The notes beneath the pieces were generated by a model, which did not search any database, was not told the DNA's origin, and worked only from the letters and a program-made list of their open reading frames with translations. A program made the position numbers and the translations under genes. DNA of 64,000 bases from JANQRX01 sp963663975 (GTDB taxonomy: Bacteria; Pseudomonadota; Alphaproteobacteria; Rhizobiales; Kaistiaceae), in the NCBI GenBank assembly GCA_963663975.2, contig CAXXRA010000011.1, positions 62,001 through 126,000 of the forward strand, in the 5' to 3' direction. Below are positions 7,243-20,257 of the stretch, piece by piece (position 1 is the first letter of the stretch; each line of letters starts with the position of its first letter).

Positions 7243-8379
7243 GGGCACCTCTAAAAATCCCTGTTCCGAGCCTTGATCGGTTATAATCCGGACGGTTTGG
7301 CGCGTAGATGTGGGGAACCGACCATGGGCCAAATGGGCTTTTTCGACATCGCGAATCGGTATGCCGGCCTGGACGCCAAGAACGATCCTTTGGCGAGGAT
7401 CGACGCGGTGGTTCCGTGGGAGAATTTCCGTGCCCGCCTGGAGGCGATCTGGCGCAAGCCGGCCGAGGAACGGAAGTCGCCGGCGGGGCGAAAGCCCTGG
7501 GACGCGGTGGCGATGTTCAAGGCGATCGTTCTCTGCGAGCTTTACAATCTCTCGGACGACCAAGTGGAGTACCAGCTTCGCGACCGCCTCTCGTTCATGC
7601 GGTTCGTAGGGTTCGGTCTTGAGGACAAGGTCCCCGACGCCAAGACGGTGTGGCTCTACCGGGAACAGTTGGCGCGGGCGGGCATGGTCGAGGCGTTGTT
7701 CGAGGACTTCGACGGCTATCTGGAGAAGCAGGGCTACCTGGCGATGGGCGGCCAGATCATCGACGCGTCGATCGTACCGGTCCCCAAGCAGCGCAACAGC
7801 CGTGACGACAACGCGCGGATCAAGGATGGCGAGACGCCGGAGGGCTGGAAGGACCAGCCGGCCAAGCGGTCGCAGAAGGACACGGACGCACGGTGGACAA
7901 AGAAGCATGGCAAGAGCCACTACGGTTCTTCAGTTGCATCAACCGGGCGCCGGCGGCCGAGGGCAGTGGTTCGCACACCGCATCGAGAGGACAAGCCGCT
8001 GAGCGAGCGGGAGAAGCGGGGCAACAAGGCCCGTTCGAAGGTGCGGGCGCGCGTCGAGCACGTGTTCGGGGCCCAGAGCAACGACATGGGCGGGACGCTG
8101 GTGCGCAGTATCGGGCTGGTACGGGCGAGGGCGCGGATCGGGCTGAAGAACCTCGCCTACAACATGCGCCGCCTGGTGCAGCTGGAGCGTCTCGCCGCGG
8201 CGGCGCCAACGTGATGGTCATCAGGGGAGAAGTCTGCCTGGAGCCCCCATTGACAGGGAAACAGACCCGCCGGGGAGCCGGAGAAGGCCGAAAACCCAGA
8301 CGCCAACCCCGCTCATGACCCGCGAGAACCGCACAACCTGTCGAGTTTCACGTCAGTCGCATTATTTTTCGAGGTGCCC
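7243..8379 (+). mobile_element. IS5-family insertion sequence, internally deleted
   Basis: Terminal inverted repeats begin GGGCACCTCTAAAAAT on the left and, read inwards, GGGCACCTCGAAAAAT on the right. The flanks carry a GCTA direct repeat (7239-7242 and 8380-8383), the 4-bp target duplication expected for IS5-like elements. It contains one transposase gene that has lost its middle. The right end interrupts an amidohydrolase remnant. Confidence 0.85.
7324..8214 (+). pseudogene. IS5-family transposase with internal deletion
   Basis: The N-terminal half (MGQMGFFDIANRYAGLD to KHGKSHYG) and C-terminal part (KPLSEREKRGNKARSKVRAR to LAYNMRRLVQL) match IS5-type transposases. Between HYG and the LSEREKRGN block the residues are unrelated (SSVASTGRRRPRAVV). 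A typical IS5 transposase has 70-90 more residues there, including the second catalytic Asp in the VWADAAY region. The first Asp (IIDASIVPV) and the Glu (RARVEHVFG) remain. Without the middle Asp it should be inactive. The upstream extension of the frame to 7273 is probably not translated. Confidence 0.8.
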
Positions 8380-8383
8380 GCTA

Positions 8384-8566
8384 GTAAGTGCGATGCGCGA
8401 TGAGGCGGCGCGAACCGGCCACGCCGCGCTTCAATTCGGCAATGAACAAACGCAGGCGGTGAATGCCGGGCAACTGATCGACATCAAGCCGAAAATGGCC
8501 TCGCTGGATGAGCGGTTGGCCGACATGGACAGGATGGGCGTCGATATCCAGGCGATCTCGGCTTAG
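8384..8566 (+). pseudogene. Amidohydrolase-family fragment
   Basis: Reads MRDEAARTGHAALQFGN, then KMASLDERLADMDRMGVDIQ and AISA before a stop. The segment LDERLADMDRMGVDIQ is characteristic of the N-terminal part of ACMSD-type amidohydrolases (amidohydrolase_2). Both the catalytic domain and the true start are missing, the left side being replaced by the IS5 element. The stop lies in the first bases of the 221-bp repeat, so the repeat junction truncated it. Confidence 0.6.
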
Positions 8567-8782
8567 GCTCGCTTCGGCGAATTCAACGCACGAAATATCC
8601 TCCCACGCGCGCCAAGAGTTAGGATCGAGGCTCGCGAGGTGTCTCGTTTCTCCAATCAGCCGGAGCGCTCGGAGCTGGCTCGAACGGATCGATTTCACTG
8701 GTGCAACCAAGCGCTCTAAAAACAAGCCCGGCGGTCCTGCTTCTGGTGACCGGCTCACTGATCGGGCTGAATTTCCCGCTCG
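8562..8782. repeat. 221-bp direct repeat, downstream copy (5' end of the intact EamA gene)
   Basis: Partner of 6037-6257. It holds the upstream region and first codons of the EamA gene at 8701. About eight substitutions and no indels separate the two copies. Confidence 0.9.
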
Positions 8783-9612
8783 GCAAGATCGCTGCTTCCG
8801 CGGGCGTGTCCCCGATGATGTGGTCGATGCTCGTCTCGCTGGGGGCCGCGGCGTTTCTGTTTCCATTTCTCTACGCGACGGGACGTTTGGCTGTTCCGAG
8901 AGGGCATTTGGCGCGCTACGCCGTCGTTTCGGGGCTGATCACGTTCGTCACCGCCAACCTGCTGGTTTTCACCGTCATCCCACATGTGGGTTCGGGCTAC
9001 ACCGGGCTAATGTTCGCCCTGTCGCCGGTTTTCACCTTGGCCCTGTCCGGCCTGTTCCGCCTCAAGGTTCCGGGGGCTCTGGGTATCGTCGGGATTGTCT
9101 GCGGTTTGGCGGGGGCGGCGATTGTGACCCTGACCCGCCAGTCGAGTAGCGAAGTGTCCCAAACGCTGTGGGTGCTCGTCGCTCTTCTGATCCCCTTCGT
9201 ACTGGCCTGCGGCAACATCTATCGCACGCTCGATTGGCCGCCCGGTACCTCACCCGACGTTCTTGCGTTCTGGAGCCACGGGTTCTCGGCACTCGTTTTC
9301 GTCGCACTGATGCTTGTCGCGCAGGGAAGGGTGCCGTTCGGCGATCTCATGCGCGTGCCCGGCGCGGCCCTGTCCCAGGCGATCGTCGCCGGACTGACAT
9401 TTCCGGTGTTCTTCCGGCTGCAGCTGGCCGGTGGTCCGGTGTTGCTCAGCCAGATCGGATATGTCGCAGCCGCCGTCGGCCTGATCGCCGCCACGGTCTT
9501 CCTCGGTGAGCGCTACAGCGCGGCCACCTGGGCCGGCGCCGGCGTCATCGCAATTGGAATCGCGATTACGATCTGGGCTCAGCGCCGGGCCGTTGACGCC
9601 GGCCCGGAGTAG
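8701..9612 (+). CDS. EamA/DMT-superfamily transporter
   Basis: 303 aa inner-membrane protein with about ten hydrophobic segments in two EamA-like halves (roughly 8-145 and 155-295). The second half ends with the typical FLGERYSAATWAGAGVIAIGI. Family members export metabolites or amino acids; the substrate here is unknown. GTG at 8701 is taken as the start because the open frame begins there and the first helix (SPAVLLLVTGSLIGL) follows at once; no strong ribosome-binding site is visible. Its upstream region and first 27 codons are duplicated at 6037-6257. It converges on the sigma-factor cluster. Confidence 0.88.
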   Translation: MQPSALKTSPAVLLLVTGSLIGLNFPLGKIAASAGVSPMMWSMLVSLGAAAFLFPFLYATGRLAVPRGHLARYAVVSGLITFVTANLLVFTVIPHVGSGYTGLMFALSPVFTLALSGLFRLKVPGALGIVGIVCGLAGAAIVTLTRQSSSEVSQTLWVLVALLIPFVLACGNIYRTLDWPPGTSPDVLAFWSHGFSALVFVALMLVAQGRVPFGDLMRVPGAALSQAIVAGLTFPVFFRLQLAGGPVLLSQIGYVAAAVGLIAATVFLGERYSAATWAGAGVIAIGIAITIWAQRRAVDAGPE

Positions 9613-9649
9613 ACCCGGTCAACTCCGGCCGAGACCGTCTACCGAGCCT

Positions 9650-10090
9650 TTACCGCGGCGGCCGTCTGTGCCGTTGTCTGATCCGCCGCCTGACGTCGGG
9701 CGGGGCGCCGGCCAGCGCCTGGGTGACGATATCCTGGCCCGCGCGCTGCAACTCAACCGTCGCCTCGCGCAGCGCGTCATAGGCCTGATCGAGTGCGCCC
9801 TGATCGAACGGCTCGGCCCGCATCGCCGCAAACATCTGCTGCCGAGCGTCCTCGACCACCGCCAATTTACCCTGCAGAACCTCTCGTTGTTCGCGGGCGC
9901 GCAGGGCGATGACCTCCCTGATCTGCTCCGGGAAGGCGCGCACCCCAAGGGCTACGATCCGTTCGATCTCGCCGCCCTGGCGCGGGCCCGAGATCCGGGC
10001 GAGGGTAAAGCCGGCGATGACCAGGTTGGCCGATAGCGAAAGAAACAGAAGCACCAGCAGGGTGATCGCGAAGGGGCCTTTGATCGTCAT
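9650..10090 (-). CDS. Periplasmic heavy-metal-sensor-like membrane protein
   Basis: 146 aa. An N-terminal membrane anchor (FAITLLVLLFLSLSANLVIAG) is followed by a helical periplasmic domain with EIERIVALGVRAFPEQIREV and ALRAREQREVLQGKLAVVED, resembling the CnrX/CpxP/Spy-like periplasmic sensor fold. It ends in an Arg-rich tail. The gene overlaps the putative anti-sigma gene upstream by 4 bp and ends a four-gene series with an ECF sigma factor and an EF-hand protein. It probably passes a periplasmic cue to the anti-sigma protein. The signal is not evident, and no His/Cys metal cluster is seen. Confidence 0.7.
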   Translation of the reverse strand: MTIKGPFAITLLVLLFLSLSANLVIAGFTLARISGPRQGGEIERIVALGVRAFPEQIREVIALRAREQREVLQGKLAVVEDARQQMFAAMRAEPFDQGALDQAYDALREATVELQRAGQDIVTQALAGAPPDVRRRIRQRHRRPPR

Positions 10091-10503
10091 AGGACGCTCT
10101 CCGAATCCTCCTCATAGGCAGCGCCGAACATGATCCCGGCAAAAGCGTCGTTGCCGATATCCTGCGGCACCGCGATCCCGACCATGAAGCCCAGCGCCAG
10201 CGAGACGATCGTGGCCGCGCTTGCCCACGCCGCCAATCGGCCGGTCGGCCGGATGGAGCGATCCCTGCCATGACCGTTGCCGATCCCGGACATGATGCGG
10301 CCGATGAGGGCCGAATCGGCATGTTGCGGACCGACCGCCGCGCTCAGCAAGTCGTCCAGCCGCCGCGCCTGGTTGAGGTCGTCGGCGGCTCCGCGATCGC
10401 CTGCCACGTGTTGGCGGGCAGCGGCAGCCAGCGTTTCCGGCCATTTGGCCAGGTCACCACCATAGCGGTCCAGCGCGTCTTTGAACTCGTCGCGTGTCAT
10501 CAC
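10087..10503 (-). CDS. Putative anti-sigma factor, single-pass membrane protein
   Basis: 138 aa. The N-terminal cytosolic part begins MTRDEFKDALDRYGGDLAKW, a motif common in small proteins encoded after alphaproteobacterial ECF sigma genes. One transmembrane helix (ASAATIVSLALGFMVGIAV, about 93-111) and a short periplasmic tail follow. No HxxxCxxC zinc anti-sigma motif is present. It lies 12 bp downstream of the sigma gene and overlaps the sensor-like gene by 4 bp. The role is inferred from topology and gene order. Confidence 0.7.
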   Translation of the reverse strand: MMTRDEFKDALDRYGGDLAKWPETLAAAARQHVAGDRGAADDLNQARRLDDLLSAAVGPQHADSALIGRIMSGIGNGHGRDRSIRPTGRLAAWASAATIVSLALGFMVGIAVPQDIGNDAFAGIMFGAAYEEDSESVL

Positions 10504-10515
10504 ATCAGTCTCCCC

Positions 10516-11193
10516 TCACTCGGCCCGTGCCGCAAGTTTTGTTCTGAGCTTGCGCCGCGCCCTCACCAGCAATTGCTCCGCTGCGCCGATCGAAATCCCC
10601 AACGCCGCGGCGATCTCAGCATTGGAACGCTCACCATCGGCCGCCAGCAGCACCGCGGCGCGTTGCCGCTCGGGAAGTCCGCCGATGTCATGAAGAACAT
10701 CGGCGAGGTCGCGCCGGGTCGACAATCTCTCGTCCTGCGCCGGTTGGGAATCGGCAACATCGGCGGCATCCTCCAGTCCAAAGAAATTTCTGATCTTGCG
10801 CCGGCGGCCACGGTCGATGGCGCGGTTGACGGCGATACGGGTGAGATAGGCGCCGAGCGGCGGTCCGCCCGGCTTCCAGCTCTTGGCATTGCGCCACAGG
10901 CTCCAGAATGTCTCCTGGACCACATCATCGGCCTCGGCCGCACCGCCGGAAAATCCCAAGGCCAACGCCCTCAGCCTGCCGGCGTGGGCGCGCACGACCT
11001 GGCCGAACGCGCCTTCGTCGCCGGCGCCGATCCGTTGCACCAGCCTGTCGTCTTCGTCCCGGGCTGTTCCGGATTCTTCCCTCACCAACCGCCGGCCATT
11101 CTGCGTGGTCTCGTCTTCCCGCCCCCAGTATTCCCGATCGCAGAAGACCGGGCCCGGGGCGAGCGGGGTGGCGGCCGAGAAAACCGTCATCAC
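10516..11193 (-). CDS. ECF-type RNA polymerase sigma factor
   Basis: 225 aa from the first ATG. Region 2 (AFGQVVRAHAGRLRALALGF, then ADDVVQETFWSLWRNA) and region 4 (LPERQRAAVLLAADGERSNA, then EIAAALGISIGAAEQLLVRARRKL) are clear. No region 3 lies between them, as in ECF factors. The first 45 residues are not conserved and the true start may be internal, near the block beginning RDEDDRLVQRIGAGDEGAFG. It is 23 bp downstream of the EF-hand gene and upstream of a putative anti-sigma gene, so it may autoregulate this operon. No recognisable ECF promoter was found by eye. Confidence 0.9.
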   Translation of the reverse strand: MMTVFSAATPLAPGPVFCDREYWGREDETTQNGRRLVREESGTARDEDDRLVQRIGAGDEGAFGQVVRAHAGRLRALALGFSGGAAEADDVVQETFWSLWRNAKSWKPGGPPLGAYLTRIAVNRAIDRGRRRKIRNFFGLEDAADVADSQPAQDERLSTRRDLADVLHDIGGLPERQRAAVLLAADGERSNAEIAAALGISIGAAEQLLVRARRKLRTKLAARAE

Positions 11194-11216
11194 CCGCTGC
11201 CCGGGGTGCCGCCACC

Positions 11217-11774
11217 TTACCTTACGCGCGGCGGTCCACGGAATTGCGACCGCGCCGCGGTGAATTCCTCCAGCGTGATGATGCCGTCGCCATTGGCGTC
11301 GACGCTGGCGAAACGCTGGGTCTGGCGATCGAGGAACTCCTGCTGGGTCACACCGTCTTCGTCGATGCCGAACCGTTCGGCCAGACGCGCGCCGCGGTCG
11401 CCCGGTCCGCCACCCTGGCGGCCCTGGCGCTGGAATCCGCCATCGCGTCCGCCGCGCGGACCGTGTCCGCGACCGAGGCGCTGGCCGCGGGGCCCGCGCG
11501 GACCAAGACCCTTGGCGATGGTCTTGAATTCGTCCTCGGACAATACGCCATCGCCGTCGCTGTCGACGGCGGCAACGATCGCCGCGGTCAGCGCCGAGAT
11601 CTCGGTGCTGTCGATGGAACCGTCACCATTCTGGTCCAGCATGTTGAACATGATGGCGGCCTGAATCGGCGAACGCCTGGTCTGCTCGCCGTCGGTTGCC
11701 GCCAGCGCCGGAGCGGTGGTCGCGGCGCCGCCGACCAGCACGGCGGAGGCAATGAGGAGTGCTTTGGGGGACAT
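11217..11774 (-). CDS. Secreted EF-hand calcium-binding protein
   Basis: 185 aa from the ATG at 11774, chosen because a clean signal peptide follows (SPKALLIASAVLVGGAATTA, cleavage near APALA). Three canonical EF loops are visible: DQNGDGSIDSTE, DSDGDGVLSEDE and DANGDGIITLEE. A fourth, degenerate loop is DEDGVTQQE. Between pairs lies a Gly/Arg-rich linker (about residues 95-120). It is probably periplasmic. It precedes the ECF sigma operon in the same direction and may be a member or target of it; similar EF-hand genes accompany sigma/anti-sigma cassettes in other alphaproteobacteria. Confidence 0.85.
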   Translation of the reverse strand: MSPKALLIASAVLVGGAATTAPALAATDGEQTRRSPIQAAIMFNMLDQNGDGSIDSTEISALTAAIVAAVDSDGDGVLSEDEFKTIAKGLGPRGPRGQRLGRGHGPRGGRDGGFQRQGRQGGGPGDRGARLAERFGIDEDGVTQQEFLDRQTQRFASVDANGDGIITLEEFTAARSQFRGPPRVR

Positions 11775-12125
11775 CGGTGTGTTCCTTGCTCTTGAACGCC
11801 GCCGACCGGCGTTCTTCACCAACATCACGCGCCAGCATCATGATCCCTACGCTTGCCCAGGCTTTTCTTGACGAGTGCGGGTGGAAGCCGACACCTGCTC
11901 ACCGGCCGGGTCGTCCGGCGCCGTCGAGAAGCTGTATTTCAATCCATCGGCCGATATGACAAACCCGGCCACGAAGATCGCCGGCTATTGAGCGATGACG
12001 ATGCGTGCCGGCACGATCGTGCGTTACACGGATGCGCTTCGCGCCGATGGATCGCCGGGAAGGCGCGTAAGGACGCTGGAGATCGTAAGGTGCCGATACC
12101 GGCTGGGAAACCCTCGGAGCTTTGA
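11775..12125. other. Divergent intergenic region between EF-hand gene and aacS
   Basis: About 350 bp without a supported gene. It must hold the promoters of the leftward sigma-factor series and of aacS. I saw no convincing -35/-10 pair, terminator or palindrome. Confidence 0.5.
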
Positions 12126-14084
12126 GTGGCAGACAATACTGACCCGCTTTGGCGCCCCGCCGAGGCCGCCCTCGAGAAAATCCTGCTGTCGAAATTCGCC
12201 GATCGGGCCTCCCGTCGCACCGGCCGAAATCTTTCCGGCTATGACGATCTGCACGCCTGGTCGGTCGCCGACCCCGGCGCCTTCTGGGACCTGATGTGGG
12301 ATTTCGCCGACATCATCGGTGACAAGGGCGAGCGGCCTTATGTCGGAACCGGCATGCTCGACGCCCGGTTCTTTCCCGATGCCAGATTGAACTTCGCCGA
12401 GAATATTCTGCGCCGCCGCGATGACGGCGCCGCGATCGTGTTCCGTTCTGAAAGCGGCGACACCAGTCGCTGGTCGTGGCGCGATCTTCACGACACGGTG
12501 TCGCGGCTGCAACAGGTGCTTGCCGCTGCCGGTGTCGGGCCTGGCGACCGCGTGGCGGCGCTCCTGCCCAACCTGCCGGAAGGCGTTGCCGGCATGTTGG
12601 CGACTACGTCCCTGGGTGCGGTGTGGTCGTCGGCCTCACCTGACTTCGGCGCCACCGGCGCGCTCGATCGGTTTGGCCAGATCGAGCCCAAGTTCTTCCT
12701 GGTCTGCGACAGCTATCTGTATGCCGGCAAACGGATCGACCTCGCCGGCAAGATCGCCGAAATCGTTCCGCGCCTGGACAGCGTAACGCGCGTGATCGTT
12801 GTCCCCTATGCCGGCGGCGCCGAAGCGATCGCCGCGACGGACCCGAAAATATCCATCCTCGACGACGCGCTGGCGCCATTTGATGCCGGGCCGGTCACCT
12901 TCGCCCGCCAGCCTTTTGCTCACCCGGCCTTCATCCTGTTTTCGTCCGGAACCACCGGCGTGCCCAAATGCATCGTCCATTCGGCCGGCGGAACGCTGAT
13001 CCAGCATCTCAAGGAACACCGCCTGCAGTCCGACATCCGGCCGGGCGACCGGGTGTTCTATTTCACCACACTGGGCTGGATGATGTGGAACTGGCTTGCC
13101 TCGGCACTGGCTTCGGAGGCGACGCTGCTGCTGTTCGACGGCTCGCCCTTTCATCCCTCGCCGGCCGCCTTGTTCACCTTTATCGAGCAGGAGCGGGCGA
13201 CCTTTTTCGGGACCTCGGCCAAATATATCGATGCCGTCAAGAAGGCCGACTACCGCGCCGCCGACCATCACGACCTGTCGGCGTTGCGAACCATGGCCTC
13301 AACCGGTTCGCCGCTGGTGCCGGAGAGCTTCGACTTCGTCTACGACGCGATCAAAGCCGATCTCCATCTGGCCTCGATCTCCGGCGGCACCGACATCGTG
13401 TCGTGCTTCGTCCTGGGTATTCCGACCCGCCCGGTGTGGCGCGGCGAGATCCAGGGTGCCGGGCTTGGCATGGCGATGGACGTTTTCGACCAGGCCGGCA
13501 ATTCGGTGCGCAACCAGAAGGGCGAACTGGTCTGCCGCGTCGCGTTTCCGTCAATGCCGGTGGGCTTCTGGAACGATCCGGACGGCGAGCGTTATCGCGC
13601 CGCCTATTTCGAGCGCTTTGCCGGAGTGTGGGCCCACGGCGATTTTGCCGAGATTACCGACCATGGCGGGTTCATCATCCACGGGCGCTCGGACGCCACG
13701 TTGAACCCGGGCGGAGTGCGGATCGGAACCGCCGAAATCTATCGTCAGGTGGAACAGCTGGAGGACGTGGTCGAAGCACTCGCCATCGGCCAGCAATGGC
13801 AGGGCGATGAACGCATTGTGCTGTTTGTCCGCCTGCGCGACGGCGTTGAACTCGATGATCGTTTGAGCGGCGACATCAAGGCGGCCATTCGCAGCGGCGC
13901 CACACCCCGACACGTGCCGGCCCGGATCGTCGCCGTCGGCGACATTCCCCGCACCAAATCCGGCAAGCTGGTGGAACTGGCGGTGCGCGAAGTCGTCCAC
14001 GGACGCCCGGTCCACAATATCGAGGCGCTGGCCAACCCTGAGGCGCTGCGATTGTATGAAAATCTCGCTGAACTGCAGGAGTGA
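12126..14084 (+). CDS. aacS: Acetoacetyl-CoA synthetase
   Basis: 652 aa, the family's usual length. Activates acetoacetate to acetoacetyl-CoA with ATP, feeding ketone-body and polyhydroxybutyrate turnover in the cytosol. The adenylate-forming motif SSGTTGVPK is at about 273-281, the DFAEITDHGG and GRSDATLNPGG motifs follow, and the catalytic Lys of PRTKSGK is near position 614. The N-terminal FWDLMWDFADI and RFFPDARLNFAENIL are typical of AacS and separate it from acetyl-CoA synthetase. The start is GTG, the first codon of an aligned N-terminus. The neighbouring phasins and isocitrate lyase fit the same metabolism. Confidence 0.95.
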   Translation: MADNTDPLWRPAEAALEKILLSKFADRASRRTGRNLSGYDDLHAWSVADPGAFWDLMWDFADIIGDKGERPYVGTGMLDARFFPDARLNFAENILRRRDDGAAIVFRSESGDTSRWSWRDLHDTVSRLQQVLAAAGVGPGDRVAALLPNLPEGVAGMLATTSLGAVWSSASPDFGATGALDRFGQIEPKFFLVCDSYLYAGKRIDLAGKIAEIVPRLDSVTRVIVVPYAGGAEAIAATDPKISILDDALAPFDAGPVTFARQPFAHPAFILFSSGTTGVPKCIVHSAGGTLIQHLKEHRLQSDIRPGDRVFYFTTLGWMMWNWLASALASEATLLLFDGSPFHPSPAALFTFIEQERATFFGTSAKYIDAVKKADYRAADHHDLSALRTMASTGSPLVPESFDFVYDAIKADLHLASISGGTDIVSCFVLGIPTRPVWRGEIQGAGLGMAMDVFDQAGNSVRNQKGELVCRVAFPSMPVGFWNDPDGERYRAAYFERFAGVWAHGDFAEITDHGGFIIHGRSDATLNPGGVRIGTAEIYRQVEQLEDVVEALAIGQQWQGDERIVLFVRLRDGVELDDRLSGDIKAAIRSGATPRHVPARIVAVGDIPRTKSGKLVELAVREVVHGRPVHNIEALANPEALRLYENLAELQE

Positions 14085-14095
14085 GAAATCCTGGG

Positions 14096-17137
<3,042 letters not shown>

Positions 17138-17340
17138 GGTACTCAATCGCCCGGCATGGCGGCCGCCCCCGCCGCATGCGAACCATTAACGGACTGTTAA
17201 TACAGCCGGATTTCGGTCAGGTCCACGGCTCGGCGGCGACGGCCGCGGTTTCATTCGAAATACAGTTAATCGGCCGTTTGTCGGCCCGAGCCTGTGCGCT
17301 TATGATATCGCCATGCAGCATCCCTGAGGGAGACACCGTC

Positions 17341-17718
17341 ATGACGTCGAGCCCATTCGACATTCCCAGAGAGGTTCGTGATACCGCCGAGCGCAGCGTC
17401 GAGCAGGCCAAACAGGCCTTCGACCAGTTCCTCGAGGCGACCGAAAAGGCCATGACCACCACCGAAGGCGCCACCAAGGCGGTTTCGCAAGGCGCCGCCG
17501 ACGTCAATCGCCAGACCATTGCTGCGGTCGAGGAGAACCTCGCCGCGACCTTCGATCTTGCCCAGCGGATCGCACAGGCGCGCACGATCGAGGAAATGAT
17601 CGCACTGCAGCAAGAATTCCTTCGCCTGCAGGCAGCGGCGATTGCCCGGCAGGGGCAGGATGTCGCCAAGGCGATGACCAAGATGGCTTCAGACACCGCG
17701 GAAACAGCCAAGAAATAG
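17341..17718 (+). CDS. Phasin
   Basis: 125 aa. Helical, Ala/Glu/Gln-rich and lacking Cys. It contains ERSVEQAKQAFDQFLEATEK and RTIEEMIALQQEFLRLQAAA, the typical phasin_2 core. Phasins coat polyhydroxyalkanoate granules. ATG 17341 is preceded by a purine-rich site (ctgagggagacaccgtc). A second phasin gene follows after 170 bp in the same direction, so there may be two granule proteins with separate promoters. It is divergent from the PdhS-like kinase. Confidence 0.88.
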   Translation: MTSSPFDIPREVRDTAERSVEQAKQAFDQFLEATEKAMTTTEGATKAVSQGAADVNRQTIAAVEENLAATFDLAQRIAQARTIEEMIALQQEFLRLQAAAIARQGQDVAKAMTKMASDTAETAKK

Positions 17719-17888
17719 CCATCGACGGCGATTTTGGAGGGGGCTGGCTGACCCTTGACTGTGCGCTACAAAAATAAATGTTGCAACGCACAATAAGTTC
17801 CTCTATATGAGCCTCACGCGGCCGATCGGGTGAGCAGCAAAGCCCACCGGTCCACGCCGCAGATGATTTTACCAGAGGAACCAGAACC

Positions 17889-18371
17889 ATGGCGACCACC
17901 ACCACCAAGACCAGCAAATCCGCCAAGCCGGATTTCGGCGTTTTCGAAGCCTTCGCTTTCCCGGCGACGGCCTTTGAAGTTCCGACCGCGTTCCGCGAAG
18001 TTGCGGAGAAGTCGGTTTCGCAGTTTCGCGATTCCTACGACCAGATAAAGGTTGCGGCCGAGGATGCCACGGCCCTGGTCGAGGACACGCTTGAGAACGC
18101 CCGCGTCGGCGCCCAGGGCCTCGGCGAAAAGGCGCTCGAGGCTGCCCGCACCAACAGCGAGGCTTCCTTCGAGCTCGCCCGCGATCTGTTCTCCGCCAAG
18201 ACGGTGTCGGACGTGGTCGAGCTGCAGGCGGCTTTCACCCGCAAGCAGTTCGAAGCCGCGACGGCGCAGTTCAAGGAGCTCCAGGAACTCGGTCAGAAGG
18301 TCCTGTCGGACACCGCCAAGCCGGTTGCCGACAAGGTCGAAAAGACCCTCCGGGACGTCAAGGTGGCCTAA
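17889..18371 (+). CDS. Phasin, second paralogue
   Basis: 160 aa. The N-terminal 20 residues (TTTTKTSKSAKPDFGVFEAF) are low complexity. The core EVPTAFREVAEKSVSQFRDS followed by YDQIKVAAEDATALVEDTLE is the granule-associated phasin signature, and the C-terminus is KPVADKVEKTLRDVKVA. It is longer than the neighbouring phasin and shares little sequence with it beyond the core pattern. It is followed by a strong intrinsic terminator at 18407-18444. It converges on isocitrate lyase. Confidence 0.92.
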   Translation: MATTTTKTSKSAKPDFGVFEAFAFPATAFEVPTAFREVAEKSVSQFRDSYDQIKVAAEDATALVEDTLENARVGAQGLGEKALEAARTNSEASFELARDLFSAKTVSDVVELQAAFTRKQFEAATAQFKELQELGQKVLSDTAKPVADKVEKTLRDVKVA

Positions 18372-18406
18372 CGCCGCTTCGACCCCGACCGAACTTCCTC
18401 CCGAGG

Positions 18407-18444
18407 CTCCCCGAACCGCGACAAGCGGTTCGGGGAGTTTTTTT
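18407..18444 (+). terminator. Intrinsic terminator of the phasin gene
   Basis: A perfect 13-bp stem (CTCCCCGAACCGC / GCGGTTCGGGGAG) with a 5-nt loop GACAA is followed by seven T residues. It lies 36 bp after the phasin stop. Confidence 0.95.
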
Positions 18445-18478
18445 GTTGTGGCGGCGCGGCCGGCGCCGGCTTGTTGGC

Positions 18479-19843
<1,365 letters not shown>

Positions 19844-19933
19844 GACAAAATCTCCTTCGCTTGTGAGGTGTAAACGATGTCATGAAAATCGACTGGACTG
19901 CAATAACCAATTGTTCTATAACAGGAAAACGTG

Positions 19934-19980
19934 TCAACGGATTATCCGTTGAAGGGTATTATTTTGTAAACCTTGTAAAG
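19934..19980. promoter_or_regulatory. Palindrome and TTGTAAA repeats between aceA and scfR
   Basis: TCAACGGATTATCCGTTGA (19934-19952) is a perfect 9-bp inverted repeat with a 1-nt centre. Just downstream, TTTGTAAA (19963-19970) and CTTGTAAAG (19972-19980) repeat a TTGTAAA core 9 bp apart. They lie between the divergent aceA and regulator genes, so they are candidate operators. Which protein binds them is inference. Confidence 0.5.
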
Positions 19981-19987
19981 GTCGACG

Positions 19988-20110
19988 ATGTCGGACAACA
20001 CCTCGAACCGGGCCGCACGATCAAAACCGGCGGCCAATCCGATGCTGGGCACCGGCATCCGGCGCCTGCGGCGGCGCAAGGGACTGAGTCAGGCCGGATT
20101 GGCACAGCGA
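19988..20110 (+). pseudogene. ScfR/RamB-like glyoxylate-shunt regulator, 5' part
   Basis: The first 41 codons: a short polar leader and the beginning of an XRE helix-turn-helix (GIRRLRRRKGLSQAGLAQR). IS21 copy 2 then interrupts it. The final CAGCGA is repeated at 22605, so removing the IS and one duplicate rejoins GLAQR with LEISPSYLNLIESGRR, the rest of the HTH. The intact protein would have 490 residues. The divergent position next to aceA matches the family's known role in controlling acetate and glyoxylate genes. Confidence 0.92.
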
Positions 20111-20257
20111 TGTCAAACGGCTTTCAATATTGACCCCCGATCGGCGTGCAAAATTGACTCCCCTGAGCGGCACGGCGGAGGTTGTCCCGGTAGTCAATAG
20201 GGGGGGTACCTGTTGACCCACCGGGGCAACCGGGCCGCAGGCACGGCCGGCGGCGGC

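Noticed and set aside
10270..11664. 464-aa plus-strand open frame
   Set aside because: Antisense to the clearly recognisable sigma factor, anti-sigma and EF-hand genes.
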